From assembly GCA_027026255.1 (NCBI GenBank), contig JALVOT010000009.1:89833-153832 (forward strand): 64,000 bases of DNA, in the 5' to 3' direction. This document shows, in pieces, positions 1 through 8,052 of the stretch. Every line of letters begins with the position of its first letter. Position 1 is the first letter of the stretch. Made by a program: the position numbers and the translations under genes. This DNA is from Caldifarciminota bacterium (GTDB lineage Bacteria > Hydrothermota > Tepidihabitantia > SM23-42). The notes below the pieces were generated by a model, which did no database searches, was not told where the DNA came from, and was given only the letters and a program-made list of their open reading frames with translations.

Positions 1-2
1 GC

Positions 3-350
3 GAACGGATTTCAATAAAACCCGGCCCGGCACTGGAGCACCTTTTCATTAAACCCGGTAAGAGTTCATTCCCGGAACTTTTGCGTATGGTTGATCAGGG
101 AATTATTGTGGCTGGTTCACTGGGGGCGCATAGTGGAAATATTCCCAACGGTGATTTTTCCATCGGTCTTTCTCCAGGTTTGTATATAAAAGATGGAAAG
201 ATTGCAGGTCGTCTTAAGGATGCAATGGTCGCCGGTAATATATATGAGGTAATGCAGAATATTGTGGGTATAGAAGATCGGGTCTATCCGGGTATGGCGG
301 GATATTTTCCGGCAATGCTTTTTGATAATGTCTCTGTAGCATCACGATAG
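3..350 (+). CDS. TldD/PmbA-family protein, C-terminal part (5' truncated by window edge)
   Basis: The reading frame is open from the first bases and ends with TAG at 350. It gives about 115 residues of a C-terminal region. The glycine-rich stretch (GSLGAHSGNIPNGDFSIG), the 'LYIKDGKIAGRLKDAMVAGN' segment and the closing 'NIVGIED' pattern are typical of the C-terminal domain of the TldD/PmbA family. These are zinc metalloprotease-like proteins that mature peptides such as microcin B17 or CcdA in E. coli. The catalytic metal motif lies upstream of the window, so I cannot tell the TldD and PmbA subfamilies apart. The next gene starts 13 bases downstream on the same strand. Confidence 0.7.
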   Translation, partial: ERISIKPGPALEHLFIKPGKSSFPELLRMVDQGIIVAGSLGAHSGNIPNGDFSIGLSPGLYIKDGKIAGRLKDAMVAGNIYEVMQNIVGIEDRVYPGMAGYFPAMLFDNVSVASR

Positions 351-363
351 TGTAGACAGCCCG

Positions 364-1023
364 ATGTTTTTTCTGCCGATTTCACTGCTATTTTTCTTGT
401 TGTTGATTCTAATCCTGCCGGCACTTTTTCTGTTTATTCCCGCCCATATCATTGGCTATGCATTTCAGAAACTTGGACTCAGCGCGGAAGCGGGATTGAG
501 TTTTTTTATCTTTTCACTCATCGGGAGCACGATAAATATTCCAATCAAGGAAGAACCCTGTTATGAGACCCCAAAAATTTCCTCGCTTGCACAGCTCTTT
601 TTTTCCCATATTTCTGCACCTGCTCAGAAAAGGGTGCTGGCGATAAATGTCGGCGGTGCAATACTGCCGTTGATGCTTGCCCTGTATCTGTTTTTGACCC
701 GTGCGCCATTTATTCCGACTCTCATTGCTACAGTAATAATGATAATCATTACAAAATACCTTGCCCGACCGGTGCCCAATGTGGGTATTGCGATGCCCGG
801 ACTTATGCCGCCTCTGTTTGCCGTAATCCTCGCCTGGATTTTATCACCTCATAATACAGCACCGGTTGCCTATGTTTCTGGTGTTTTGGGGACAATTATC
901 GGTGCTGATATATTAAACCTGCCGCGACTGAAGAAGATGTCCTGCGGTGTTATGAGTATTGGCGGTGCCGGAGTATTTGACGGAATCTACCTGGTCGGCA
1001 TCATCAGTCTAATCCTGGCATAG
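364..1023 (+). CDS. DUF1614-like integral membrane protein
   Basis: This 219-residue protein is very hydrophobic. The N-terminus is one long membrane segment (residues about 4-35), followed by several more helices to the C-terminus. The pattern of a short loop with 'GSTINIPI' near residue 60, a central 'LAINVGGAILPLMLALYL' and a glycine-rich end (GVMSIGGAGVFDGIYLVG) fits the DUF1614 family of uncharacterised membrane proteins. It follows the TldD-like gene by 13 bases and may be co-transcribed with it. It ends just before a hairpin shared with the convergent SurA operon. No function is established for the family. Confidence 0.65.
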   Translation: MFFLPISLLFFLLLILILPALFLFIPAHIIGYAFQKLGLSAEAGLSFFIFSLIGSTINIPIKEEPCYETPKISSLAQLFFSHISAPAQKRVLAINVGGAILPLMLALYLFLTRAPFIPTLIATVIMIIITKYLARPVPNVGIAMPGLMPPLFAVILAWILSPHNTAPVAYVSGVLGTIIGADILNLPRLKKMSCGVMSIGGAGVFDGIYLVGIISLILA

Positions 1024-1035
1024 CGATAACGATTT

Positions 1036-1058
1036 ATTTCCACTTCGTAAGTGGAAAT
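1036..1058. terminator. Bidirectional hairpin between convergent genes
   Basis: A perfect 10-bp stem with a 3-base loop (ATTTCCACTT, CGT, AAGTGGAAAT) lies between the stop codons of the DUF1614 gene and the convergent PPIase operon. T-rich stretches lie nearby on both sides, so it probably terminates both transcripts. Confidence 0.6.
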
Positions 1059-1067
1059 ATGGGGGGA

Positions 1068-2297
1068 TTAGAATTTTTTTACAAATACCTTTTCTTTTAA
1101 TTCATCAATTAATGCTTCATATCTTTTTTGTAGTTCCTGTTGATAAAGGTATTGGTATATTTTATCACGCAGGTCTTCAAAACTGAGAAGTTTCTTTTCA
1201 ATCCTTTTTTTCACATAAATCAGATGATACCCATAAGGTGTGAACAGGGGTTTACTTATCTCGCCTTCTTTCAGGTTTTTAACCACCTTATCAAACGGTG
1301 GGGTGAGTTGATTCAAATAGAATTCTCCCAGATTTATGTTCGGGTCGTCAGAGTATTGCTTCGCCAGTGAATCAAAATCCGCGCCGGCGATTACCCTGTT
1401 TCGAATTTTTTCTGCCAGTTTTTCATAACGGAGGGTATCGGCTTTTGTCGGACTTACCTTAATAAGAATTTGTCTTAAGAGCACCCAGTCCCTGTTTTTA
1501 TTGAGCACTTCAACAATATGATAACCGAGTCGGGTAAGAAATGGTTTGGATATCTTGCCCGGCTTGAGATTAAATACTACACTTTCAAATTCTTTAAAGG
1601 TTTCGCCTTTTTTAATCCTGCCCAGCATTCCACCTTTTTTCTTTGAATTTTCATCTTCGGAAAATTCCCTGGCGATGGTTGCGAAGTCCCCTCCCTGATA
1701 TAGAAGTTTGTAGACATCAAGGGCGCGTTCAAATGCCTTTTTTAATTCATTGGTATCAGGTTTTATCGTCAGAAGAATGTGGGCAAGTTCGACCCGGCCG
1801 GGTAAGACCCCGATGGAGTCTTTATTTTTTTCATAGAATCGTTTGACCTCAATCGGTGAAATCGTTATCCGCAGCCCAAATTTTTTTGAGAGCAGGCGCT
1901 GCATCAATGCCTGGGTTTTGGTATTCTCTTCATAGTATTTTTTCATCTGCTCCAGGCTTATATTTTGTTCATCAAGATATTTGAAGAAGTCGGCTTCAGA
2001 AGGAAATGATGAACGGATATTATCAATGGTCGCTTCAACATTCTTTCTGATCTCCTCGTCGCTGACGGTTATGGTTTCTTTTTCTGCTTCATAGAGAAGC
2101 AATTTTTTTGATATTAGTTGATCCCGGATATAATCACGAAGTTCATCTTTGGTTTTAAACATCTTAAGCAGGGCGGGCTGGGTTGCGGCAAGTTCCATAT
2201 TTTTATCAACTTCACTTTTGAGGATTATATCATTACCCACGAATGCCGTAATCTGGTCGGCTACGGTTGAGAATACAAAAAGAAGGATAAATGCCAT
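1068..2297 (-). CDS. SurA-like periplasmic chaperone with two PpiC parvulin domains
   Basis: This 409-residue protein starts with a short hydrophobic signal-like segment (MAFILLFVFSTVADQ). A SurA N-terminal helical region follows (about 20-160), then two parvulin rotamase domains (about 170-270 and 275-375). Each carries the parvulin signature: 'ELAHILL...FATIAREFSED...GGMLG' and 'LLRQILI...FDSLAKQYSDD', each ending in 'GYH.V' or 'GYHLI'. This is the domain order of SurA, which escorts outer-membrane proteins across the periplasm. It is the last gene of a three-gene operon of related proteins, 3 bases after the preceding gene. The second rotamase lacks the GG after the SDD motif, so it may be the less active one. 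Confidence 0.85.
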   Translation of the reverse strand: MAFILLFVFSTVADQITAFVGNDIILKSEVDKNMELAATQPALLKMFKTKDELRDYIRDQLISKKLLLYEAEKETITVSDEEIRKNVEATIDNIRSSFPSEADFFKYLDEQNISLEQMKKYYEENTKTQALMQRLLSKKFGLRITISPIEVKRFYEKNKDSIGVLPGRVELAHILLTIKPDTNELKKAFERALDVYKLLYQGGDFATIAREFSEDENSKKKGGMLGRIKKGETFKEFESVVFNLKPGKISKPFLTRLGYHIVEVLNKNRDWVLLRQILIKVSPTKADTLRYEKLAEKIRNRVIAGADFDSLAKQYSDDPNINLGEFYLNQLTPPFDKVVKNLKEGEISKPLFTPYGYHLIYVKKRIEKKLLSFEDLRDKIYQYLYQQELQKRYEALIDELKEKVFVKKF

Positions 2298-2300
2298 TAT

Positions 2301-3116
2301 TTATTTGAGCGGAGTCAAATCAATGGTTATTTTGTAATGCTGTTTAAGGCTGTCCACATAGTCTTTTAAGAATTTCTGATATTTTTTGGAGAGAAGATAA
2401 TTGTAGATTCCGTCGCGGTACTTACTGTAATCTGCCTTGGCGTAGATCTTTTTCTTGTCAATCATCTTAACAATCAGGTATGTACCCTGAAGATAGGGGA
2501 TGACATCGGAAATTTCACCCGGCTTCATCTTAAATATAATTTCTTCAGTTCCATAATCGGCAATTTGACCGCGGGGTAGGAATTCGGTTACCACCTTGGG
2601 ATTTTCCGGATTTTCATATTTGGTCAGGGAACGTTCCTTGGCAAGTTTAAAGAAGTCGGCACCCGCTCTAATCTCTTCTAATGTCTGCCGGGCGATTTCA
2701 TAACTGGGCAGCACAATCTGACCCAATTTCACCGCATACAGAAATTCTGATTTGTGTTTATCAAAATAATCTTTTATTTCAGATTCGGTCACTGTAGTGC
2801 TGCCGAAAGCCCGACGAATCAATATGCTTGCCAGCATATTCTTCTCATACTGCTCAATGACGAGTCTTATTGAGTCTTCCTGATCAATTTTCTGCTTCTT
2901 TGCTTCTAAATAGAGCATCTCCTGTTCAGCCCAGTTATTCAAAAGTTCCTTTAATTTTTCATCACTCAGTTGTTTATAATTTTGTTCCGGAATATATCGT
3001 TTAAAATCTTCTTTGGTGAGGGTAAAACCATCAACCTTAACAATTACATCCTTCTTTTTTTGCTGGGTACAAAATATTATTGAGGCAATGAAAATTATTG
3101 GTAAAAGTCTTTTCAC
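2301..3116 (-). CDS. PpiC/SurA-type peptidyl-prolyl isomerase, putative lipoprotein
   Basis: This 271-residue protein has a basic N-terminus, a hydrophobic stretch and a cysteine at residue 16 (IASIIFC), which looks like a lipoprotein signal although the lipobox is not ideal. A SurA-like N-terminal part (VDGFTLTKEDF) follows, then one parvulin domain from about residue 125 to 220 (KLGQIVLPSYEIARQTLEEI, FFKLAKERSLT, MKPGEISDVI). The start overlaps the stop of the upstream paralogue by four bases (ATGA), which indicates translational coupling. It probably folds envelope proteins together with its two neighbours. Confidence 0.75.
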   Translation of the reverse strand: MKRLLPIIFIASIIFCTQQKKKDVIVKVDGFTLTKEDFKRYIPEQNYKQLSDEKLKELLNNWAEQEMLYLEAKKQKIDQEDSIRLVIEQYEKNMLASILIRRAFGSTTVTESEIKDYFDKHKSEFLYAVKLGQIVLPSYEIARQTLEEIRAGADFFKLAKERSLTKYENPENPKVVTEFLPRGQIADYGTEEIIFKMKPGEISDVIPYLQGTYLIVKMIDKKKIYAKADYSKYRDGIYNYLLSKKYQKFLKDYVDSLKQHYKITIDLTPLK

Positions 3117-4405
3117 TTTTCCTCCTTGATTAATTCGGCGACTACCTGTTCATTTATTTGCGGGGAATATTTTTTGCGCAGACTGGTGAATAGATTGTTT
3201 CTCAGTGAATCAACCATAATTTCCCTTAATTTCGCCCGGACAATACGATACGCCTCCTGCGGTTTTTTATCTTTATATTCTTCCTTATGTGCCCGGTAGT
3301 ATTTTTCTACTGCTGAGAAGTCGATTGATACTTTTTGGAGCACTTCGTCAGTATAGAGTTTCTGATAGAGCAGGGTTGCCAGGGTCTGCTCAAGTCTCTT
3401 TTTTACAATAGGACGGGTATCAAAGTGGTCATTAATCGCTGCGTCATAGAGAAGGTCTGAGACAAGCACATTGTCGATTAATTTCCTGGGGTCGACATTT
3501 GCTTTTCGGTATTGATACTGAACAGCCTTACGGATTGTGCCCACTCGAACATAGGCAGTGTCGTATTTTTTCACAACCCATTTATTAAGGTCGGCTTCAG
3601 TTATCAGGGAATCAGGTTTTATAAGGGCATCAAGTCCTTCGGGATTGTATTCAATCTTCGCCTTCTGTAAAATTTGATTATAGAATTTCTCCCCTGCCTC
3701 GCTAATTTTTTCCTGACGGAGTCGGGCCTTTATATTTTCTACGACATCCTCAAACTTTGGTGTTTCCTCTTTTTTATGCTCCAGTATCTTGAAGATATGG
3801 AAATAATCACCCAGTTTAATCACCGGGGTGGTTTCCCCGACCTTGACTTTTTTAATTTTATCTAATATCTCAGGTGGGATAGAGGCAACTGAGAAACTTC
3901 CAATATCACCATTTTCGGATAGGGTATCAAGGGAATATTTAAGAAGGTCTTCAAATTTTGCACCTGTTTTGAGTTGCGTACTGACAAAATTTGCCAATGA
4001 ATCATTATCCAGGACAATATGGGCAAGGTGGTAGCGGTCAACTATCTGGTCATAGTATTTCCGTGCTTCAGCATCAGATATTGTAATTTTATTTACAACC
4101 TTATCTTCATAATAGCTGCGCCAGATTACCTCTTTACGCTGGGAATCAAGGGCTGACTTCACGATTGGGTCATTTTCATAGCCCCGCTGCCGTGCCTCTT
4201 CCACCACGAGCAACTGATTGATAAATTCATCAACCTTCTGACGCCGTCTCAGAGAGTCATCGGTCGGTGAAAACCTGAAGCGCTGGTTAAAATCATCTAC
4301 AGTATATTTAGTGCCATTGATGGTTACCAAGGTTTGGCTACCCTTAGAACATCCTATAAAGCTTATAATAAAAAAGATTGGTAAAAAGTATCGCATCGTC
4401 TTCAT
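3113..4405 (-). CDS. SurA/PpiC-like lipoprotein, first gene of the PPIase operon
   Basis: I chose the ATG at 4405, not one 63 bases upstream. It follows an AAAGGAG ribosome-binding site by a normal distance and gives a clean lipoprotein signal (MRYFLPIFFIISFIGC). The mature part begins with a SurA-type module (VTINGTKYTVDDF). It has one recognisable but shortened parvulin domain at about 140-225 (YHLAHIVLDNDSL, FEDLLKYSLDT, GDIGSFS) and a second SurA-like helical region towards the C-terminus. Total length is 430 residues. A promoter with a 16-bp spacer lies directly upstream. Confidence 0.75.
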   Translation of the reverse strand: MKTMRYFLPIFFIISFIGCSKGSQTLVTINGTKYTVDDFNQRFRFSPTDDSLRRRQKVDEFINQLLVVEEARQRGYENDPIVKSALDSQRKEVIWRSYYEDKVVNKITISDAEARKYYDQIVDRYHLAHIVLDNDSLANFVSTQLKTGAKFEDLLKYSLDTLSENGDIGSFSVASIPPEILDKIKKVKVGETTPVIKLGDYFHIFKILEHKKEETPKFEDVVENIKARLRQEKISEAGEKFYNQILQKAKIEYNPEGLDALIKPDSLITEADLNKWVVKKYDTAYVRVGTIRKAVQYQYRKANVDPRKLIDNVLVSDLLYDAAINDHFDTRPIVKKRLEQTLATLLYQKLYTDEVLQKVSIDFSAVEKYYRAHKEEYKDKKPQEAYRIVRAKLREIMVDSLRNNLFTSLRKKYSPQINEQVVAELIKEEK

Positions 4406-4427
4406 ATTTTTTTTCTCCTTTGAATTT

Positions 4428-4455
4428 ATTCTATATAAAAAAGGGCAAAAGTCAA
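4428..4455 (-). promoter_or_regulatory. Promoter of the PPIase operon
   Basis: Read on the minus strand: -35 TTGACT (4455-4450), 16-bp spacer, -10 TAGAAT (4433-4428). It lies 22 bases upstream of the ATG at 4405. Confidence 0.7.
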
Positions 4456-4613
4456 TATAGTTATGCAAATGTTAACAGACATTGTCAGCCGGAAATAATT
4501 TAATAATATTCTGTTTTTGTGGTCAGGATAGGAAAGATTCTTTTCGGCCGGAAAACGGTAGAAAAATTTAGAATACGGTAATTATTTATCGGATTATTAA
4601 GGATACAATTTTG

Positions 4614-5114
4614 ATGGTTGTTTCAGGCGTCAGAATTCTTGACAGGGGGATTTTTTCGGATATTATTGTTTTGATGCTGAAACTCACTGATGAACGGCGT
4701 GCCCGGGGTCCATATGTGGTAATTGAATGTCCAGAAAAGATTCCGTGTGATCCCTGTGTTGAGGCCTGTCCAAATAAGGCGATTTCGATGCCCGGCTCAA
4801 TGATTGAACTTCCCCGGGTCGATTATGAAAAGTGCACGGGATGTCTTATGTGCATTCCAAAGTGTCCGGGCCTTGCAATTTTTGTTATTGATGAGACCCC
4901 GGATGATTATTCGATTATTTATATCCCTTATGAATATTTACCACGACCGAAAAAGGATGATATTGTTCAGGGACTTGACCGTGAGGGTAAACCGATCTGT
5001 GAAGTCAAGATTACAAAGGTAATCGATTCACCCAAGTTTGATTTCTGTGCCATCCTTGGGTTTGCTGTACCCAAGGATATGGCACAGAAAATCAGAATGA
5101 TAAAATTAAGATAG
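4614..5114 (+). CDS. Two-cluster 4Fe-4S ferredoxin-like protein
   Basis: The 166-residue product has two cysteine clusters. The first, near residues 40-55, is CEKIPCDPCVEACP. The second, near residues 73-84, is CTGCLMCIPKCP, a classic bacterial 4Fe-4S motif. The C-terminal half has no cysteine cluster and reads as a small beta-rich domain (DREGKPICEVKITKVI). Similar proteins accompany flavin-dependent amino-acid oxidoreductases, but no such partner lies next to it here. I start at ATG 4614 because AAGGA lies about ten bases upstream. A second ATG at 4674 has no good ribosome-binding site. The gene ends two bases before the convergent propeller gene. Confidence 0.75.
   Translation: MVVSGVRILDRGIFSDIIVLMLKLTDERRARGPYVVIECPEKIPCDPCVEACPNKAISMPGSMIELPRVDYEKCTGCLMCIPKCPGLAIFVIDETPDDYSIIYIPYEYLPRPKKDDIVQGLDREGKPICEVKITKVIDSPKFDFCAILGFAVPKDMAQKIRMIKLR
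5042..5090. repeat. Long inverted repeat inside the end of the ferredoxin gene
   Basis: The arms 5042-5061 and 5069-5090 pair over about 20 bp, apart from a two-base bulge, with a 7-base loop. The arms begin TTTCTGTGCCA and end TGGCACAGAAA. The repeat lies within coding sequence, 24 bases before the stop codon, at a convergent gene boundary. Confidence 0.6.
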
Positions 5115-5116
5115 TT

Positions 5117-6244
5117 TTATTTCAGTAATATCAGCTTTTTCTTTAATGTTTCCTGTTTGTCTTTCAGAATCACAAAATAGACTCCTGCCTTTACCGGGAT
5201 AGAATTGTCATCGATTCCATCCCAGGTGATTGAACACTTGCCTGATTCAGCACTGCCGGTAAGTAATGTTTTTACCTTGCGACCGGTTGGATCATAAATG
5301 GAGCAACGGATATTGCGGGATTTTGTAAGGCAGAAGGATATATGCACAATACGGTTTGATGGATTGGGATATATTTTTATTTTATTGAGATTTTTTAAGG
5401 TAGTTGATTTTTCTTTGACTCCCACACCGTGGAAGCCGACAACCTTGGCGACCGCCGAGGGACAGCTGCTTCAAGTACCGTGGATAAACAGATTTATCCA
5501 GTAGGTGCCGTCTCGTGTATCAACTTCAATTCCTCTGATATTACTGCTGTCGTTGTTTGGATGGCAGTACCGGAAAAAGTCAAGAACACTGCAGTTCTCC
5601 GGATCAAGTGCAAATACTCCTGCACTATCTAAACGTCCACTGTTGTTGAAGAATGTATAGACATTTAAGAGATATGGTCCGCTTCCTCCTGCTGCCGGTT
5701 CATAGGCAAGACAGCGCGGTCCATACCAGGCGGTTCCTGGATGATTCATTTTACGGATTACATTACCCATTGTATCAACGCAGTAGATATATGCCTGATC
5801 TCCACCATTGTTTCTTCGGTCTGCAATATAGAGTTGTCGATTTTGTTCATCCCAGGCAAGACCCGATGGATATTCATTGGCAGGACTGTTAAATGAGCGC
5901 AGGATATTACCGGAGTGGTTGATTTTATATACCTTTTTTGTCTGTTGGTTCAAAACCCAGAATGTGCTATCATAGGCGCAGTATTTTATATCGGTGCAGC
6001 AACTGTCATTATTCGGTGTCGGAATGGTTCCATAGTTTGTAAGATTACTGTCGGCAGAAACAATCATAATGGTTTTTTTGTAGAGGTTGGTATAGTATAA
6101 GCGGTCGAGAACCGGGTCATAGGTTATACCATAGTTCCCATTAGGATGCACTTCTCTTAACCATAATCGCTCGCCCTGCGCAAATGCCTGTGAACAGCAT
6201 AGGCAGAGCGAGATAATGCTGAATAGCATTATCTTTTTGCGCAT
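5117..6244 (-). pseudogene. Secreted beta-propeller protein with FlgD-like sorting domain, interrupted by an in-frame TGA
   Basis: Codons 1-257 encode a signal peptide (cleavage near AFA-QG) and an NHL-like propeller (ITYDPVLDRLYYTN, GIEVDTRDGTYW). A TGA at 5473-5471 stops it. The same frame then continues to 5117 with a linker and a FlgD/T9SS-like C-terminal domain (IYPNPSNRIVHISF, YDPTGRKVKTL, GVYFVILK). The secreted protease at 46692 has the same propeller-linker-domain order without a stop. Its 'YDPRDGNYWV...KIAGFYGV' matches 'VDTRDGTYWI...KVVGFHGV' here, so the two halves belong to one 375-codon gene. The stop could be a real nonsense mutation, a sequencing error or recoding. If translation ends at the TGA, a propeller without its sorting domain is made. 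A good ribosome-binding site (AAAGGAGG) precedes the ATG. Confidence 0.8.
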
Positions 6245-6272
6245 AGGACCTCCTTTCTATAAGAATATTATT

Positions 6273-6300
6273 ATTATATTTAAAAGATAGGGAATGTCAA
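6273..6300 (-). promoter_or_regulatory. Promoter of the propeller gene
   Basis: On the minus strand: -35 TTGACA (6300-6295), 16-bp spacer, -10 TATAAT (6278-6273). A leader of about 22 bases carries AAAGGAGG before the ATG at 6244. Confidence 0.75.
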
Positions 6301-6308
6301 GTGAAAAT

Positions 6309-6551
6309 TCATCCTTTTTCTGATTCAATCCATTTTTTAAGTTCCTCTTTTGAGGGAATCCGGCCTGAACATTTTACCTTACCATTAATCACAAGCCCCG
6401 GAGTGGCGATAATCTTATATTTTGCAATTTCACTGATGTCCGTGACCTTCTGGACATCGGCTGGAATATTCATTTCAGCAAGGACATTGATTGTCCTCTT
6501 TTCCACTTCCTGACATCTGGGACAGCCAGCACCAAGGATTTTAATTTCCAT
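6309..6551 (-). CDS. Small thioredoxin-like redox-active disulfide protein (MTH895/TM0996 type)
   Basis: This 80-residue protein has the short thioredoxin fold of the MTH895/TM0996 family. The CPRC redox motif is at residues 10-13 (KILGAGCPRCQEVE) and the cis-proline segment is 'IIATPGLVINGKV'. It is the last gene of the ArsR-led operon and overlaps the preceding ferredoxin gene by 11 bases. In many anaerobes such mini-thioredoxins sit beside ArsP-like permeases. A role in keeping thiols of the permease or of a metal-handling step reduced is inference from this context. Confidence 0.85.
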   Translation of the reverse strand: MEIKILGAGCPRCQEVEKRTINVLAEMNIPADVQKVTDISEIAKYKIIATPGLVINGKVKCSGRIPSKEELKKWIESEKG

Positions 6552-6870
6552 TATTGCCTCCTTTCTTGATTGTTAATTTTCCTTCTTTTTTTAAGGCCTC
6601 TCTTACCTTGAGCCAGACCTTATTTTTTTTATAGATTTTTCTAATATAATCGCGGTCCGGAAAGCTTATTGCATCTTTCATACATAAGACCGCACAGGTG
6701 GTGCATCCGGGAACACAGTCATAAGGGTGTTTCACAAGCGGACCGGCATCAGTCCAGTTGTATACCTTCCGGCCGCAGTTCATACACATTCCGCATTTAA
6801 CACATTGGCTGTAATCAATTTCGGGAAACCAGTCAATCTTTTCCCGGGGATATCCCGCAAGCCAGGGCAT
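6541..6870 (-). CDS. Ferredoxin-like protein of the metal/redox operon
   Basis: The 109-residue product has two groups of cysteines. The first is CVKCGMCMNC (residues about 23-32). The second is CVPGCTTCAVLC (about 52-63). Together they could hold two 4Fe-4S clusters, though the spacing differs from classical 2[4Fe-4S] ferredoxins. The C-terminal third is lysine-rich. It lies 15 bases after the permease gene and overlaps the mini-thioredoxin. It probably supplies electrons to the redox proteins of the operon. Confidence 0.75.
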   Translation of the reverse strand: MPWLAGYPREKIDWFPEIDYSQCVKCGMCMNCGRKVYNWTDAGPLVKHPYDCVPGCTTCAVLCMKDAISFPDRDYIRKIYKKNKVWLKVREALKKEGKLTIKKGGNNGN

Positions 6871-6885
6871 AGCAACTCCTCCTTA

Positions 6886-8052
6886 TTAAAAGAGACCGCC
6901 GTATAACCAGCCCACTAAGGTGGAAAGGATAACAACGAGAATGATGTAGGTAAGGGTCTTTTTGGTGCCGATGATTGAGCGAATCACAAGCATTGAGGGA
7001 AGACTCACCGCAGGTCCAGCCAGAAGAAGGGATAGGGCAGGACCTTTGCCCATTCCGGCTCCAATTAGTCCCTGGAGGATTGGAACCTCGGTGAGGGTGG
7101 CAAAATACATAAAGGCACCGGCGATTGCCGCAAAGAAGTTTGAAAGGATTGAATTTCCTCCGACCAGCATGCTGATAAATTTCTCAGGGATTATTCCCGC
7201 CCCGGTATTGGGTCTTCCCAGGAGAAATCCTGCAACCATTACCCCGGCAAAGAGCAGTGGTAATATCTGCCGGGTAAAGACCCAGGTGGAGAAGGTCCAT
7301 TCAGAAATTTCCTGCTTTGTGAACCACTTAAAGAGGATGACCAATAAGAATATTAATGAACCACCAGCCAGATACCAGTGAATATTATAGACCGCATTCC
7401 AGAATCCAACCGCCTCCTTTGGTTTTGCCCATGCCGCAAAAATCAGGAGTAATATCAGGGATAAGAAGTAGAGACCATTCTGACCAAGGGTTCTCATCTT
7501 TTTCTGCTTGTGCTCCACTTCGGCAAATTCCTCGTCTTCTTTCTTTTCTGTTTTGAATATCACCGACATCAAGATGCCTATCACGATTGAGAAGACGACC
7601 GCGCCCACAGCCCGGGCGATGCCCAGTTCAAAGCCCAGCACTCTGGCGGTGAGGATGATTGCCAGAACATTGATTGCCGGACCTGCGTAGAGGAATGCGG
7701 TTGCCGGACCGATTCCCGCGCCACGGGTATAGATTCCGGCAAACATCGGCAGGACGGTGCAGGAGCAGACTGCAAGGATTGACCCGGAGACTGATGCGAT
7801 GCCGTAGGCAAGAGCCTTATTTGCCTTTGGACCAAAGTATTTTATCACCGCTTCCTTGGAGATGAAGATTGAGATTGCCCCGGCAATGAAAAATGCCGGA
7901 ATTAAACAGAAAAGGACATGCTTGCGGGCATATTCCTGTGCCATATAGAATGCTTCAAAAATCGCACCAGCGATTCTTGCCTGATCAAAGGGAATGAAAT
8001 AGAAGGCACAGAAGACAAGGATGAAGATAATGAGTCTGGTTTGATCTTTCAT
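6886..8052 (-). CDS. ArsP/DUF318-type permease
   Basis: This 388-residue protein has about ten membrane segments and a charged cytoplasmic loop near residues 165-185 (KTEKKEDEEFAEVEHKQKK). The CSCT motif at about 97-100 (ILAVCSCTVLPMFAGIY) and the glycine/proline-rich 'LYAGPAINVLAI' and 'LLAGPAVSLPSML' repeats are typical of the DUF318/ArsP permeases. That family includes organoarsenical and SO_0444-type metal efflux proteins. Its start overlaps the ccdA-like stop by four bases. Transport of an arsenical or a thiophilic metal fits the ArsR gene that leads the operon, but the substrate cannot be read from sequence. Confidence 0.8.
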   Translation of the reverse strand: MKDQTRLIIFILVFCAFYFIPFDQARIAGAIFEAFYMAQEYARKHVLFCLIPAFFIAGAISIFISKEAVIKYFGPKANKALAYGIASVSGSILAVCSCTVLPMFAGIYTRGAGIGPATAFLYAGPAINVLAIILTARVLGFELGIARAVGAVVFSIVIGILMSVIFKTEKKEDEEFAEVEHKQKKMRTLGQNGLYFLSLILLLIFAAWAKPKEAVGFWNAVYNIHWYLAGGSLIFLLVILFKWFTKQEISEWTFSTWVFTRQILPLLFAGVMVAGFLLGRPNTGAGIIPEKFISMLVGGNSILSNFFAAIAGAFMYFATLTEVPILQGLIGAGMGKGPALSLLLAGPAVSLPSMLVIRSIIGTKKTLTYIILVVILSTLVGWLYGGLF

